A stretch of DNA of 64,000 nt from Biscogniauxia marginata. Taxonomy: Eukaryota > Ascomycota > Sordariomycetes > Xylariales > Xylariaceae. Numbering within the stretch: position 1 is the stretch's first letter; each line of letters begins with the position of its first letter. The stretch is taken from positions 62,001 to 126,000 of the forward strand of contig MU404134.1 of assembly GCA_022695795.1 (NCBI GenBank), written 5' to 3'. Shown here in pieces: positions 1 to 12,676 of this stretch. The notes beneath the pieces were generated by a model, which searched no databases, was not told where the DNA came from, and saw only the letters and a program-made list of their open reading frames with translations. The position numbers and the translations under genes are program-made.

Positions 1-1633
1 CCGAGGTTAATGTTACTGGACTAAAGGGCAAAATTATTCAGGGTGTGATGGGAATCTTCAGGAAGATTAAAGGCATGAAAGGGAAACTCGAATGAATGTC
101 ATAGTTGTTTAAATAATATAAGCCCAAGCAACCCTTTCTGAGAAGAATTCTACGACGAACCCCAGTTCGGAATGCAATGTGGGCTGCTGCGGGAACGATG
201 TGAATCAAGCCGAAGAAAAAAGCTGTTGAACGCGCCATCTATCAAGTGCTGTTGCAGGCCAAAATGAGCAATATCAGCGACTACGAATGACATACTTAAT
301 ATGGTGGCCGCCTGAACTCACATGGATATCTCCCGACAGCTCGCACATATCTACACTCCCGCCCTCAATGGTTTTCGATTTTCGTTAACGTTGGTGTGCA
401 CTCTCTCCTGGTGACGCACTGATTTCAGCGCACAATCTCGGGATGGCCAGTGTGATCATCTTCGCTAAGGAGATCTACACTAAATGATGCATCGCGTTAG
501 TCTTTTTACTTGTGCTTCCAACGTCGGTTCCTTTCTAGGACACAGCCGCCAGCTATTGTGTAATGGCCTCTGACTAGTTGCTAGCAGAGTTGGAAGTCAG
601 ATCAACTCCATCCCTTTCTCTTATTAACAATTCTCGATCACATGCTAAACGTATGAATTGTGGTCTGCCTAGCTCCGTAAAATCGTTCAAAATCGACATC
701 GCTAGGCAATGCTGTATCTGCTCTGTAAACGCAGAAACAGAAAATGATATGTCTCAGACAATATCCAAGACAAATAACGTCCAAACTCGGAATTTCCGAT
801 CATGATCCAACCAATGATGCTCTTTCGTAGTATTATTTCTAGTACTGCTAGGACTTCGCCTATCAAAGTGTACGGCTGGGTGACTATATCGGTTACAAAT
901 TACCTGGAAGCAAAATTTTATTATCATGACAATGTGAAGTTATTCAGAACTGGTTTCCATGATCAAAAGATTCCGTGCACCCGGCCCCGTGCGAAGCACT
1001 GTCGAGATGCTTATCACAAATATAATAACGTGTTGCCAATGAAATTTTTTTTTCTTCGAATCTTTAACCCGAGACAAAGACCTGGCAGAGCGACGTTCCG
1101 CGGTGAACCAAAATCGGCCAGTACTACTATATATTGGATCCGAGGCTAAAAATTATCAATCGCGAAGCCCCTATTCTACCTCACGAATGGAACGGTTAGA
1201 AGTGGCCTCACTACTTGGTGTTTTAATCATAGAATTACAACAGAGACTACACGGGAGTCAGACAAGATATCCATTAGAAAGACTTTATCCCGGGTACCAA
1301 GTTCCTTATTTTCTTTTGTGATAATTGTACTCCTGTATCTCCTACAGTCGATCACATGGAACCACGATGCTCACCGTGTCACTGATAACGAGGAGAAATG
1401 ATGCTCGAATAAGCTTGGCATCAGTTACCACATACTAAGGAGAAGGGGAATTGAATAGAACTATAACGAGGCTAGTGCTTTTCCGAATGCTAGTTGAAAC
1501 ATGCATATATAATAACTTCCATGAGTCCAATCTGAGAAACTTTGAATCATGTCCGAATAATTGCTAGCACAGTATACCTAGGTAGGTGATAGGAGAAACC
1601 TGCTATCTTGCTGCTGACACAAGAGCTATATCT
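1..1633. other. Intergenic left edge, no supported gene
   Basis: Only short open frames without recognisable domains or convincing splice structure occur here. An AGGT/ACCT palindromic motif (TACCTAGGTAGGT) lies near 1576-1588. I see no RNA gene or repeat that I can support. Confidence 0.5.
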
Positions 1634-2155
1634 TTAAGCCCTAGTGGTTGGGATACTCCATGGGCGGCACCTAGTCGCAGCGCAGAAACCGTTGCAACAT
1701 GGTCCGACATATTGACCGTCGGTGCCGTAACATTGTCCATATGTAGGCACACACATTCCTTGGCAGCTAACACTGACTATTGGCTGGGGTGGTCCAACAA
1801 TCACTTGCTGGAGTCCATCTTGGTTAATGCCGCCAACTAGTGTCTTCTCACCAGCGGTGTTGAAGGTACATTGAGAGAGGGCGTTGTAATCCGGGGCATC
1901 GATAATGCTGATAGAAAGGTCGCTGTCTGATACAGAGTCAGGTCAGATGTTGTGCTGTACAGTTTCCCACGACAGGTATGAGAGGAACATACTGGTTTGA
2001 ATAACAGTACCGTCCGCGGGTACAGAAAGCTCGTACGAAGCTGCGCCGCCGTGGAAGGTGAGGTGGGCAACTTGGACGTCTCGCCCATCAAGAGGATGGG
2101 CTAGCGAGCATGACACAAGGCTAAGAGTCAGGACAATGGGTTGTGAGAACTTCAT
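1634..2155 (-). CDS. Small secreted cysteine-rich protein (8 Cys), 151 aa, two exons
   Basis: The ATG at 2155-2153 opens a signal peptide (residues 1 to about 19, ending ..SCSLAH). Exon 1 is 2155-1993. A 66-nt intron runs 1992-1927 (GTATGT donor, TATCAG acceptor). Exon 2 is 1926-1634, ending TAA. Joining gives a 151-aa product. The second half holds eight cysteines in the order C, C-x3-C, C, CC, C, C (CQGMC, QCY, PCC, GFC, TRC), and a conserved-looking IIDAPDYNA stretch lies before them. The spacing resembles disulfide-knotted small secreted fungal proteins. From memory, similar proteins are widespread in plant-associated ascomycetes, but I cannot name the family. Expected location is extracellular; an effector or antimicrobial role would be a guess. 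The splice model rests on the frame staying open across both exons and on canonical signals. Confidence 0.75.
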
Positions 2156-2900
2156 AGTGAAAGCGGTGGCAGAAGATTTCGGGTTATGATGAAGATGTTA
2201 GGACTAGTTTGTAATATGATAAGATAGCAAATTCTGATTCCGTTGCTGCTCGTGACATATTTATAGTTTTGTGAGCACCTCTCTGGCCCAAGGACCGATC
2301 AGTATCACAATAAGCTTTAGTAACATTCAATTCAACTTATGTTGGTGATACGATCACATCATGCAATCCGAAGCAAATACGAACTTGAGTTTATTATAGC
2401 CCTTCAGCCCTACGGCCGCCCAGAACTTCGCTTACGGTAACCAAGTACCTGAACGCCCGGCTGGGTATTTCGGATCGCCTAATCGCACAAGTGCTAGTCT
2501 CTCGATTCTTTTAAAAAGGAGATGAAAACGAGATTATAGATCACGAGTCCAGGAAAAGATCTATCGCCATGGCACCACTATTCCGTATTTATCGCAGCTG
2601 TGTACGTGACTCTCCAGTTCGGTTCGCCGGGCATCTATTAATTTCTGTACTAATGTAATTGCCTCTACATCAAGGGAGACTGTAAAGCATCAGAAGTTTA
2701 CGAATTGTGGCTACTCATCTCTCCACACACATCTCAGGTGATCATCACATTTTGATCGAGTAGAAGGCTGGGGAAGCAGTTGACGTCAAGACAACTTTGA
2801 GTTTAATTCCAGTTAGACAGTCTGGTACGACACTCCAGCAATAATATCCCAACAGTATAACTCAAGTAAATAATGATAGCCTAGTCTCTGTCGACAGATA
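2156..2900. other. Intergenic, no supported gene
   Basis: This is the shared upstream/downstream space between the small secreted protein gene and the FAD oxidase gene. I see no coding frame with recognisable content. A TATTTATAG-like sequence near 2259 could belong to the promoter of the secreted-protein gene. Confidence 0.4.
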
Positions 2901-4721
2901 TTAGAATCCACCTTTTGGGCTGGCTTTCTGGGAAACCTGCTTGTCAATATCGATCTGCAGTTTGGCCTGGCAGCGGAACATCTCGTTGTCTAGACCCGTA
3001 TCTTCAAACCCGACACACTTCCAGCATTCCAACAACCTGTCTGGGTCAAACTTCTGTTTGATTTCGAGCAGCCTTGGATAATTATCTCCCCACCATGACT
3101 CACGCCAATTCTGGGTAAAGGGGTTGGCCTCGTTTGGATAAGTTCCGCCTTCCGTTCCCGTTAGCTCTTCAGCAAGCATAGTGACCTTGGCCAAGGCTGT
3201 AAGGTTCTGTAATCTATCTGCATAGGATGCATTCCAATAGATAGATATGCTGTTCGCCATAGACCACAGAGAATGATACCATGCCGGGTGGACAGATGTT
3301 CCGCTTGATTCGTGATCGGCCACCGTGTCTGCCACGAACGGAGTGTCCACTGGGCAATAAAACCTGCGTGGATCAAACCCTAGATCTCTCGCGGCTGCAA
3401 TGAAATTCATCAGTTTCCCAATCCCCTCATCAGTTTCAAACAGGATTTGCGGGAGTAATCGTGACGACAACACACGGACCTGTCCGGCCGTCCGCGGAGA
3501 TCCCGGCACGACGTACTTATTCCAGACGTCGATGAAGTCGGGAAGTATTTCGACAATACTAGTACCACCGATGGATAACGCAAACTCGGTTGCTTTCTCC
3601 ATCGACCTTTGAGCAGTTGAGCCCCCGTCTGAGTGGTTGGCTATCGCGGGGAGCGGGTTCATATACGTTAAGTATAACCCGGCAGCGTGTCCGCCCCAGC
3701 CTTGTTTGCCCCAGCTTAACGATTCCCTTGCCATCAGCTCTATCCACTTCATTGAGGTATCGGCAGTGATGTTGGACGGCAAGGTGATGTTGGCTACTGC
3801 AACGGAGATGGAAGGCTCAAGGCGGTGAGTAGCTTCGAGTACAACCCCAAAGGTGCCGCCTCCCCCTCCGCGCAAAGCCCAGAACAAGTCAGCGTGTTGG
3901 CATTTATTCGCAACTCGCACAACGCCATCCGGGGTGACGATCTTGTATTGAACGACTCGATCTACGCCCAGCCCATAAACAGGAGACAGCACACTATGAC
4001 CAGCACCAAGCACCCAGCCTCCGGACACAGCTACTGTAGGCGAATAACCTCCGATGAAGGTGCTTCTATGCTCAGATGCGAACGCTATAACGTCCCCAGA
4101 ACTGGCACCGGTTCCCGCCGTCACGGCCCTTCCGGCGCTCATATTTTGCGAGCACGCTTCCAGTACAAAACCTTCGTGAAAGCGTATACCGTTCAGCTTG
4201 TGCACCCAAAGCGCAAGAGATCGCTTCTGACTACTACGAGTCATATAATCATGACCGCTATTCTTGACGACGAGCGGCACTCCGTGGGCCTTCGCGAAGG
4301 CAAACGCAAAAGCGATATCAGAGGCTTCTTCCACCTCGACGTGATAAGATGGCACACTTCCTTGATTGCACGATAAGCCTGGCTGTGGTTTTGGTACTGG
4401 AGATGCTGTGTTGTCTAGAACGCACTGGTCGGTTGGATCGGACCAGCACAGTTCGCTTTGAAGGTTCATATAAGCGCTGGGCTCCTCTACGCGAAACTGG
4501 GCCGTAGTGTAATTAAGGCGTATCGTCGAGCACATTTCTTCATCTACTTCTGTCGGTTGTCCATTGTAAATGGAGAAGCAGGGAAGTGCTAGCGGTGTTG
4601 ACCGGTAGAGGCGCCCTTTAACTGAGATGTTGAAGTTTCTCCATGCCTGGCAGTCTTGGCTAAGGCTATTCTCGATGAGTGAAACAAATAGGAAGGTTCT
4701 GAGTGATAATCGAAGCTTCAT
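2901..4721 (-). CDS. Secreted FAD-linked oxidoreductase (FAD_binding_4 plus BBE), 606 aa
   Basis: Single-exon gene. The frame stays open upstream to 4844, but the Met at 4721 is preferred because it starts a signal peptide (residues 1-21, ..IENSLSQ) directly followed by the mature Cys. The FAD-binding PCMH fold is shown by VVKNSGHDY (residues 152-159; His157 sits where many relatives bind FAD covalently), GAGHSVLSPVYGLGVD and ALRGGGGGTFGVV. The C-terminal BBE (berberine-bridge) segment is around NPFTQNWRESWWGDNYPRL and FDPDRLLECW. The Cys used for bicovalent flavinylation in some relatives appears absent (GAGHS rather than a GxxC-type motif). Overall layout resembles fungal isoamyl-alcohol-oxidase-like flavoproteins. 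Such enzymes oxidise alcohols, sugars or secondary metabolites with O2; the substrate here is unknown. Confidence 0.88.
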   Translation of the reverse strand: MKLRLSLRTFLFVSLIENSLSQDCQAWRNFNISVKGRLYRSTPLALPCFSIYNGQPTEVDEEMCSTIRLNYTTAQFRVEEPSAYMNLQSELCWSDPTDQCVLDNTASPVPKPQPGLSCNQGSVPSYHVEVEEASDIAFAFAFAKAHGVPLVVKNSGHDYMTRSSQKRSLALWVHKLNGIRFHEGFVLEACSQNMSAGRAVTAGTGASSGDVIAFASEHRSTFIGGYSPTVAVSGGWVLGAGHSVLSPVYGLGVDRVVQYKIVTPDGVVRVANKCQHADLFWALRGGGGGTFGVVLEATHRLEPSISVAVANITLPSNITADTSMKWIELMARESLSWGKQGWGGHAAGLYLTYMNPLPAIANHSDGGSTAQRSMEKATEFALSIGGTSIVEILPDFIDVWNKYVVPGSPRTAGQVRVLSSRLLPQILFETDEGIGKLMNFIAAARDLGFDPRRFYCPVDTPFVADTVADHESSGTSVHPAWYHSLWSMANSISIYWNASYADRLQNLTALAKVTMLAEELTGTEGGTYPNEANPFTQNWRESWWGDNYPRLLEIKQKFDPDRLLECWKCVGFEDTGLDNEMFRCQAKLQIDIDKQVSQKASPKGGF

Positions 4722-6222
4722 TGCGAGATAATCCCAGGTAGGTTTGGACCTTTTTACGAGACGGCGTAGTGAATACCTCGTTGTAGGCTGAGTACTGACA
4801 GAGCCACGAGATAATAATCGCATGATAGTTATAAATGCATACAAGTGTTCACGGGAATTATCTGAGAATCATACGTCTTATGTGGTGTGTTTCTCAATAG
4901 CTACCGTTCCTTTTAAAGGGATATTATGCGATCAACTAGGATTGTTGTTCTATTAACCTACTAGATTCACGTGAGGACGTAGGCTGCGAATGGCTTAACC
5001 TATATGAATTACTTTACGCTCAGATCTCTACCCCCGTCGATACTCAACCGGATAAATTTTTGACGCCTCAAATGGCATCATAATCCGTAGTAGTTACCTT
5101 CCCGAATTCATGATCTCCAGGCATTTTTCCAGGCCAACAAACGAGCTTTGACGTAGGCTATATATAAAATGTACTAGCCCCAAACATATTACAGCGTGCA
5201 TTATACTGGCTTCATCAATTTCTATTCTTTTTCTAAGATGGCCAATGGTTTGGCAAGTATCTTCGAGCTCTATTCTTAATGAGCCCAACGACATACTTAA
5301 GTTGGACAAGGTTTGCCGAATAGCATCTCCTTCAAATCTCTAATTGAAGTTGCCAAAATATCCGAACATCTGCTACGTTGCTGATTTAGCAAGTCCAGAG
5401 ATAACCAGAGTCCGGTTAACCTCACATTTCAACACTTTAAAATTAATATATATATATGCATTTTACTGGCTAGATTCAGGTTCTTACATACATGCAGTCA
5501 ACTATTCGACTCATATTACCTATGCAAGAAATTTAATAGTTCTGTTCAATCATCGTCAGTAATTTCATACATACTAGAGATATCAGGGTGTATTTTACAA
5601 CATTTTCTAGGCGGTAACTTGAACGTAGAGCTCAAGCTCGACTATAATCATGTGCCAGCCCTTGATTTTAAAGTATAGGATCCTAGAATACCTATTTAAA
5701 TACCCTATACATGGGTATGCCACTACAGTACTATTAAACAATGAATCAAACAGCAGCTTGGCAGAATTTTTAATATCCATACTAGACATCATCAGTCATA
5801 ATATTGAGACAACTTATATGCCCCCGGCTAGTAAGTCGCATGGTTATAGAAGCACATGCGGCAGGCTCGTCACGATCAATTACCCTTGCCTAAAATGAAG
5901 TCTAGGGGTCTATCGACCTTCTGAAAGGGGATGGATTCTTTGCATGGTTGAGGTGCGGCCCTTCCAATCACCATTGATTTGCGCCAATAGGGTCTCTCAT
6001 CGCTTGCCTAGAACCAAGCTCCGGAGATTGGAATATACAGTAAGTCTGCCAAGAAGAACACAAGCTTGATTGCGTCTGGGTATTTATTCACCCAACTGCC
6101 TGATTCACCTAGCTCACCGTGACGCAGAAATTCTCGGCGTGGATATATAATACAGCTATGCTCCTTCTTTCTCGCCTATCATGGACTATTCCATAGTCTG
6201 AACCTAGTATTGGTGAGCAGCA
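4722..6222. other. Intergenic region, moderately AT-rich, no supported gene
   Basis: Between the FAD oxidase and carboxypeptidase genes, which point away from each other, so both promoters lie here. Only short frames without recognisable domains are present. Confidence 0.5.
6144..6150 (+). promoter_or_regulatory. Probable TATA box of the M14 carboxypeptidase gene
   Basis: TATATAA lies about 75 nt before the carboxypeptidase ATG (6223). It is followed by a CT-rich leader containing two tiny upstream ORFs (ATG at 6158 and at 6181), both closed before the main start. Position and sequence are consistent with a fungal TATA element; transcription start is not known. Confidence 0.4.
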
Positions 6223-7539
6223 ATGAAGTGGACCAAAGTTAACTGTCTCGTCTGCCTTACTAAGCTAGTAGGTGCATGCCTACTCCCGGAGGAACGCCAA
6301 GGAGGCCATATCTCTCGAGTAGGCAGCCTCCAGGCTCGAGATAATGGCAAGGCCATCGGCAGGGGTGACCGATTCGATGGTGGGAAGCTGTTTCCACGAG
6401 GACTGGGTACCGGCAACGAAACAGACTTGAGTACCATTCTCAACGTCGACGAAGTCAATTCTGCACTACAGGGTCTTGCAGACGAATACGGCTTTGAGAC
6501 TTTTACTACACCGTACAAGACCTACGAGGGCGCAACGATTTCTGGTGGGAAGGTCGGGGGCCAAGGGAACGGGGACGATGGCTATCATATATTCCTCAAC
6601 GCGGCGATCCACGCCCGCGAACGCGGGTCCTCTGACAACCTGATCTACTTTATATCAGACCTTCTCTACGCCGAAAAGCATGGCACCGGCCTTTCCTACG
6701 GCTCTAAGACATACACCAACGCAGATGTCACCACCGCGCTTAGCACAGGTATCGTGTTTCTGCCCCTGAGCAACCCGGACGGCGTAGCATATGATCAATC
6801 TAGCAATAGTTGCTGGCGCAAAAATCGTAATCCTGCAGCTGCGACCGGTGGTGACGACGATACTGTTGGAATAGACCTGAATCGAAATTTTGACTTCGTG
6901 TGGGATCTTGCAAAATGGGCATCGAGCGTGCGGAATAGTGTCGCATCGAGCAATCCCGGCTCGCAGGTTTACCATGGCGCCTCGGCCTTCTCGGAGCCGG
7001 AGACGAAGAGTATCAAGTGGGTGTTGGATACATTCATTAATCTGCGGTGGTTCATCGACTTGCACTCGTACGCTGGAGATATTCTGTACAGCTGGGGTAG
7101 TGATACCGATCAGACCGCCAACCCGTACATGAACTTTTTGAACTCGACATATGATCGTGTGCGCGGTATAACGTCGGACTCGACAACGACGGGATATGGC
7201 GAGTATATTTCCCAGGAGGACCTGGACAACATTCAGAGTGTCGGGACGCAAGTCGGCAGGGCCATGGACGACTCGACTGGTCGCAGCTACACGGTAATGC
7301 AATCGGCCTACTTATATCCTACATCGGGTGCTAGTGATGACTATGCGTTCTCTCGCCACTTCGCGGACTCGACACTCAATTTAGTATATGGCTACACGAT
7401 CGAATTTGGCTTTGGGAATAACCAGGCATCGTGCCCATTCTACCCCACGGACGATCAGTATTTATTAAACATTCAAGAGACCAATGCTGGCTTCCTGGAA
7501 TTTCTCCTAGCGGCAGCCAAAGTTGGCCTCGGAGACTAG
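6223..7539 (+). CDS. Zinc carboxypeptidase, peptidase family M14, 438 aa
   Basis: Single exon. The M14 zinc site is complete: HARE at residues 130-133 (His130, Glu133) and DLHSYAG with His281. Substrate-binding residues are visible in WRKNRN (Arg200 region) and DLNRNF (Asn220-Arg221), and the catalytic Glu is in YTIEFGFG (Glu394). The YPTSGASDDYA segment matches the family's conserved region near the specificity pocket. The enzyme should remove C-terminal residues from peptides. The N-terminus (MKWTKVNCLVCLTKLVGACL) is hydrophobic enough for a weak signal peptide, and residues 21-75 may be a short propeptide. I therefore expect a secreted or vacuolar enzyme. Specificity (A- or B-type) cannot be called from this reading. 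It is convergent with the GH47 gene on the minus strand. Confidence 0.92.
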   Translation: MKWTKVNCLVCLTKLVGACLLPEERQGGHISRVGSLQARDNGKAIGRGDRFDGGKLFPRGLGTGNETDLSTILNVDEVNSALQGLADEYGFETFTTPYKTYEGATISGGKVGGQGNGDDGYHIFLNAAIHARERGSSDNLIYFISDLLYAEKHGTGLSYGSKTYTNADVTTALSTGIVFLPLSNPDGVAYDQSSNSCWRKNRNPAAATGGDDDTVGIDLNRNFDFVWDLAKWASSVRNSVASSNPGSQVYHGASAFSEPETKSIKWVLDTFINLRWFIDLHSYAGDILYSWGSDTDQTANPYMNFLNSTYDRVRGITSDSTTTGYGEYISQEDLDNIQSVGTQVGRAMDDSTGRSYTVMQSAYLYPTSGASDDYAFSRHFADSTLNLVYGYTIEFGFGNNQASCPFYPTDDQYLLNIQETNAGFLEFLLAAAKVGLGD

Positions 7540-7762
7540 AGTGATAATCAAAGAGGTAGCACAGAGGGTTTACATCGAACGTAGGGTCCTCGCGTTGGAG
7601 CACGGGTCTTGATGAACGTGGGGCTTAAAATTGTACATATATGCCAACGCAATAAGATAGGTAATGACCAAAGGAAAATTATATGTTGATCTTAGCCCGT
7701 GGATATATTGTTGATGCTCATGATGGCTTTATCACATAGTAGTGGTACATACCATTCCTACT

Positions 7763-9678
<1,916 letters not shown>

Positions 9679-10871
9679 TGTACCTCGATTACCTGTAAAA
9701 GATCAACGAGACTTTAGTGACACCGTATCCGGTCTATGGTGCCTGTTCACTTGTCCAAGTCGCTTGTATGTTGTATAGGTTCCTTTTACACATCTGTCTG
9801 TTGGATATGACCGCCAAATCGAACCTCAACTAGTCTCAGCCCCTTCCATCCCTCCCGGAGCCGCCCATCAGCATATGCAATCTAACTTGCCAACCAGCAG
9901 TCATAAAAGCAGATATGATTGGACGCCGTATACCAGCCCGAGCGTGATGACCATAACATACTATCTACCAACCAAGCAAACCATTACCATTTCACCCCGA
10001 CGCCCAACCCAGACATTTACATGAAACGTTTCCCATCAAACACAGAATCGCGCTTTTCCATTTGTCGTCAGGAAACATAAAATGCGAAAGCGCCATCTCA
10101 GTGTGTTGATTAGTCCGGCGACAGGCCGCTCGTATCGAAGTGCCAAGGTCACATTCTCCCCGATTGTAAATGTTTGCTGTATGTAAGGGACCGCCCTGTC
10201 AGTGGTACTTAGGTGAGTCAAACATCCATCCCGGCACTTTGACTCGTCAATCTCGTCAGTCAAGCGCTTAGTTTTGGGAATCGTCGTACAGCCACAACTA
10301 AATGTATTGCCAATAATAGCCAAGTCCCTTTTTCTGATGATAATGGTGCGGCATATGTCAATATGAGGAGTCCCTGGCCACCAAATCCAAACAGCGATAT
10401 TCACCTACGTTATCTGAAGCCGGTTTGATAACGCGTACCACAGCCTCACATCACATTCACTATTGTCTCATCTGAAGGACCCACAGACCAAGTAATATTT
10501 GACAGCCGACAGGGTGATTCAGTTATATGACCGCGGCCAACCAGAGCCCCCCCCAAATATATAGAATTCTCCTGTTTACCTACGTTGATCTTTAAGCCCA
10601 TTGGGCATGTAAACCATATAAATATGTACTCGTGAGATATTTAATACAATGGCAACCGAATCATTGCATAGCGAGAATCTGAGCCATCCACTGTAAATAT
10701 ATACATTGTCCATAGTTGTGATTGAATATAGTCCCATTTCTAGCTTGATAATAAACTAATAAAACTGGTATACACAGCCTTGAGTACTTTTAACGCAGAT
10801 TCAGTAAAGACGCGCTGGTAGAATACTAACTCCTGCCTTATATGCAAATATCAGCTTGCTGTCAGAAATGT
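9679..10871. other. Intergenic, one unresolved minus-strand open frame
   Basis: Holds the GH47 promoter and a minus-strand open stretch at 10404-10036 that lacks an ATG. It begins right after a possible acceptor (GTAG) and contains WIWWPGTPHIDIC and several Cys. It could be an exon of an unrecognised secreted protein or a decayed gene. I do not call it a gene. Confidence 0.3.
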
Positions 10872-11906
10872 TCATCCACCGTACAGCTCGGCAGGATGCT
10901 GCCGTACGTAGGGAGGAAGCCCCTCTAATTCTATCGGTGGGCTCCTGGTAAGAAGTTGTGATTTTCCGCCCCTCGGTGATAGTTCATGGAATTGCCTAGG
11001 CTCTGTATTCTGATACAGTGCTGAGTAATAGTCCCTGGGATCGGTTGCCTGTCCGACGGCCATGGCCATTGCCTTTTGCTTTCGACGCCTCATCAACCAC
11101 ATTGCTGTTAACAGTGAGATGATACCTATCACAGAAAGACCAGCTCCAATCCCGATTCCCGCCGCTGCACCCGTGCTGATCCCACTAGCCTCGCTCGACG
11201 TGCTATCCGGTCGTGGCGACATAACAAGGCTCGTTTGTATAATGGGCTCTGACGTCGTCGCGGGGGAGGACGTATGCGAGTATGTAGACGACAATGATGT
11301 TGTAGAACTATCCCGGAGCGTGTTCCAACCTACTACAGCAATCGCCCCCACGTACAAGTCTTGTGTAAGTGTTGTCGTCGCGGTGCTCCATGATTCCGAA
11401 TTGTCTGGTGATGTTGACGCAAATGTTAGAGTCATCCCGGAGGAGACGTCTGACAAGCAATCGCCTACAACAGAACCTGGAATTCCGTTGTTGAGAGAGT
11501 AGCCCCTGTTGCAGATATACTTAGAGCCACGTTGCTGAAAAACAAAAACCTGTAGAATTACTTACGATGGACAGCACATCGCAAGTGTGCTTGAACCGTC
11601 CTTCACTGACGAGGCAACAGTCGACCATTCATTAGGGCATGTTAGAGGGCCTATGCTGACAGCTGTATGGTCTCCATCTCCTGCGTCTCCGAAACGGCCT
11701 TGTTCCCACCATGTTGTCACCGCCGAGGGGAGGCATCGCACATTTGTATCAATATCCAGTCCGTACCCGGGATCGAAAGCCACGAGGCTTGGTCCATTTA
11801 GTCTGAAGTAACTTGTGCATTCGGCTGTGGGAGTGAAGACTGATGTAAGTGGAATGAAAGAGGTGACTACCCCGCTCGTAGTTTCTGCAGGATAGAGATC
11901 CTCCAT
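10872..11906 (-). CDS. Single-pass membrane protein with extracellular Cys/Ser-Thr region, 324 aa, two exons
   Basis: Exon 1 is 11906-11566 and exon 2 is 11505-10872. The 60-nt intron (11565-11506, GTAAGT to ACAG) was chosen because it gives the in-frame join CCPSGYSL. A nearer acceptor would make a 31-nt intron and break the frame. There is no N-terminal signal peptide. Residues 1 to about 120 contain paired cysteines (AECTS, VRCLP, LTCP, MCCPSGY, GDC). A Ser/Thr-rich stalk follows, then a Gly/Ala-rich transmembrane helix (GIGIGAGLSVIGIISLL) with a MRRRKQK stop-transfer sequence and a cytosolic tail containing PPYV. This architecture recurs in filamentous fungi as cell-surface sensor-like proteins. 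Function is unknown. Confidence 0.75.
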
Positions 11907-11949
11907 TGCAATATATTTTATTTTATACCTTCACTCTAATCCAGTCACT

Positions 11950-12671
11950 TGTGACGAACCTCCCTGTGTGTTCCTAGTCAGCTGACTTCACAGGTGAGTA
12001 CGTACTGGGTTTTCTTGATTTGAAGGTAACAGTGGGTTGAGATTGGTTCAATTGATTCACAATGTTATGTTCGTCAGAGAGGTTTCAAGGTACTCTCACT
12101 ATAGTATCAAAGAGTGACTGTAGTCTTAGATTGATAGCTAAGGAACAAGAAAGAGTGACTAGATACACAAGAAATCCTATCCGTACTTATACTTTTCTCC
12201 TTCTACATCCTTTCTATGGAATATGTTGAATAGTTCCGTTGGAGACCTATTCAACCTATTCATGAATAGCTGATTTGGAGAAGTTCGGAGACTATTCATT
12301 CAAGGTCTTCCGGAAAGGAGTGGGTCCACTTTCCCTTGAAGCCTGTACCTCGGGGAATCCTCGGTTCCTTTCTTACATTCGTAACAAAGGTAACAGTGGA
12401 TTGAGATTGGTTCAAGAGATTCACTATGTCTTGTTCGTCAGAGAGATTTCAAGGTACTCTCACTATAGTATCAAGGAGTGACTGTAGTCTTAGATTGATA
12501 GCTAGAGAACGAGAGACTAATTACATAGGAAATTCCAATCTTCTTATACTCGTTCTTCCTTCCATACAAATGAAGTGAATAGTGAATCGCACATTCTCAA
12601 TCCACTATTCACTATTCATTTTTTTTCTAGTCACGTGACCCGCACGTGCTCATGTTCCGATGGTCGTAACA
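11950..12671. repeat. Solo LTR of the Ty3/Gypsy family, composite, with perfect target duplication
   Basis: The element begins TGTGACGAACC and ends GGTCGTAACA, and is flanked by the 5-bp duplication TCACT at 11945-11949 and 12672-12676. The first about 230 bp match the left end of the LTR at 28529 and, with changes, that at 43147. A complete-looking LTR end (TTCGTAACA) occurs internally at 12378-12386. After it the unit starting GGTAACAGTGG repeats a stretch already present at 12027. The repeat is therefore a fusion or internal duplication of two LTR variants. Unlike the copies in the 28-44 kb block it is scarcely RIP-mutated. It lies between the promoter side of the membrane-protein gene and the DNA beyond. 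Confidence 0.85.
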
Positions 12672-12676
12672 TCACT

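Noticed and set aside
38..1840. Several short open frames (38-238 minus, 578-805, 802-1149, 1103-1321 and 1586-1840 plus)
   Set aside because: No domains, signal peptides or splice signals linking them. The 1586-1840 frame is the antisense shadow of the small secreted protein gene.
6655..7302. 215-codon minus-strand frame
   Set aside because: Exact antisense of the M14 carboxypeptidase catalytic region; no independent features.
10036..10404. Minus-strand frame with WIWWPGTPHIDIC and clustered Cys
   Set aside because: Starts with GTG after a possible acceptor, and no convincing first exon or signal peptide was found. It may be a decayed or unrecognised secreted-protein exon, but it is not strong enough to call.
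11506..11565. 31-nt intron alternative (acceptor TTTTTCAG) in the membrane-protein gene
   Set aside because: Too short for a fungal intron and it puts exon 2 out of frame. The farther acceptor restores CCPSGYSL.
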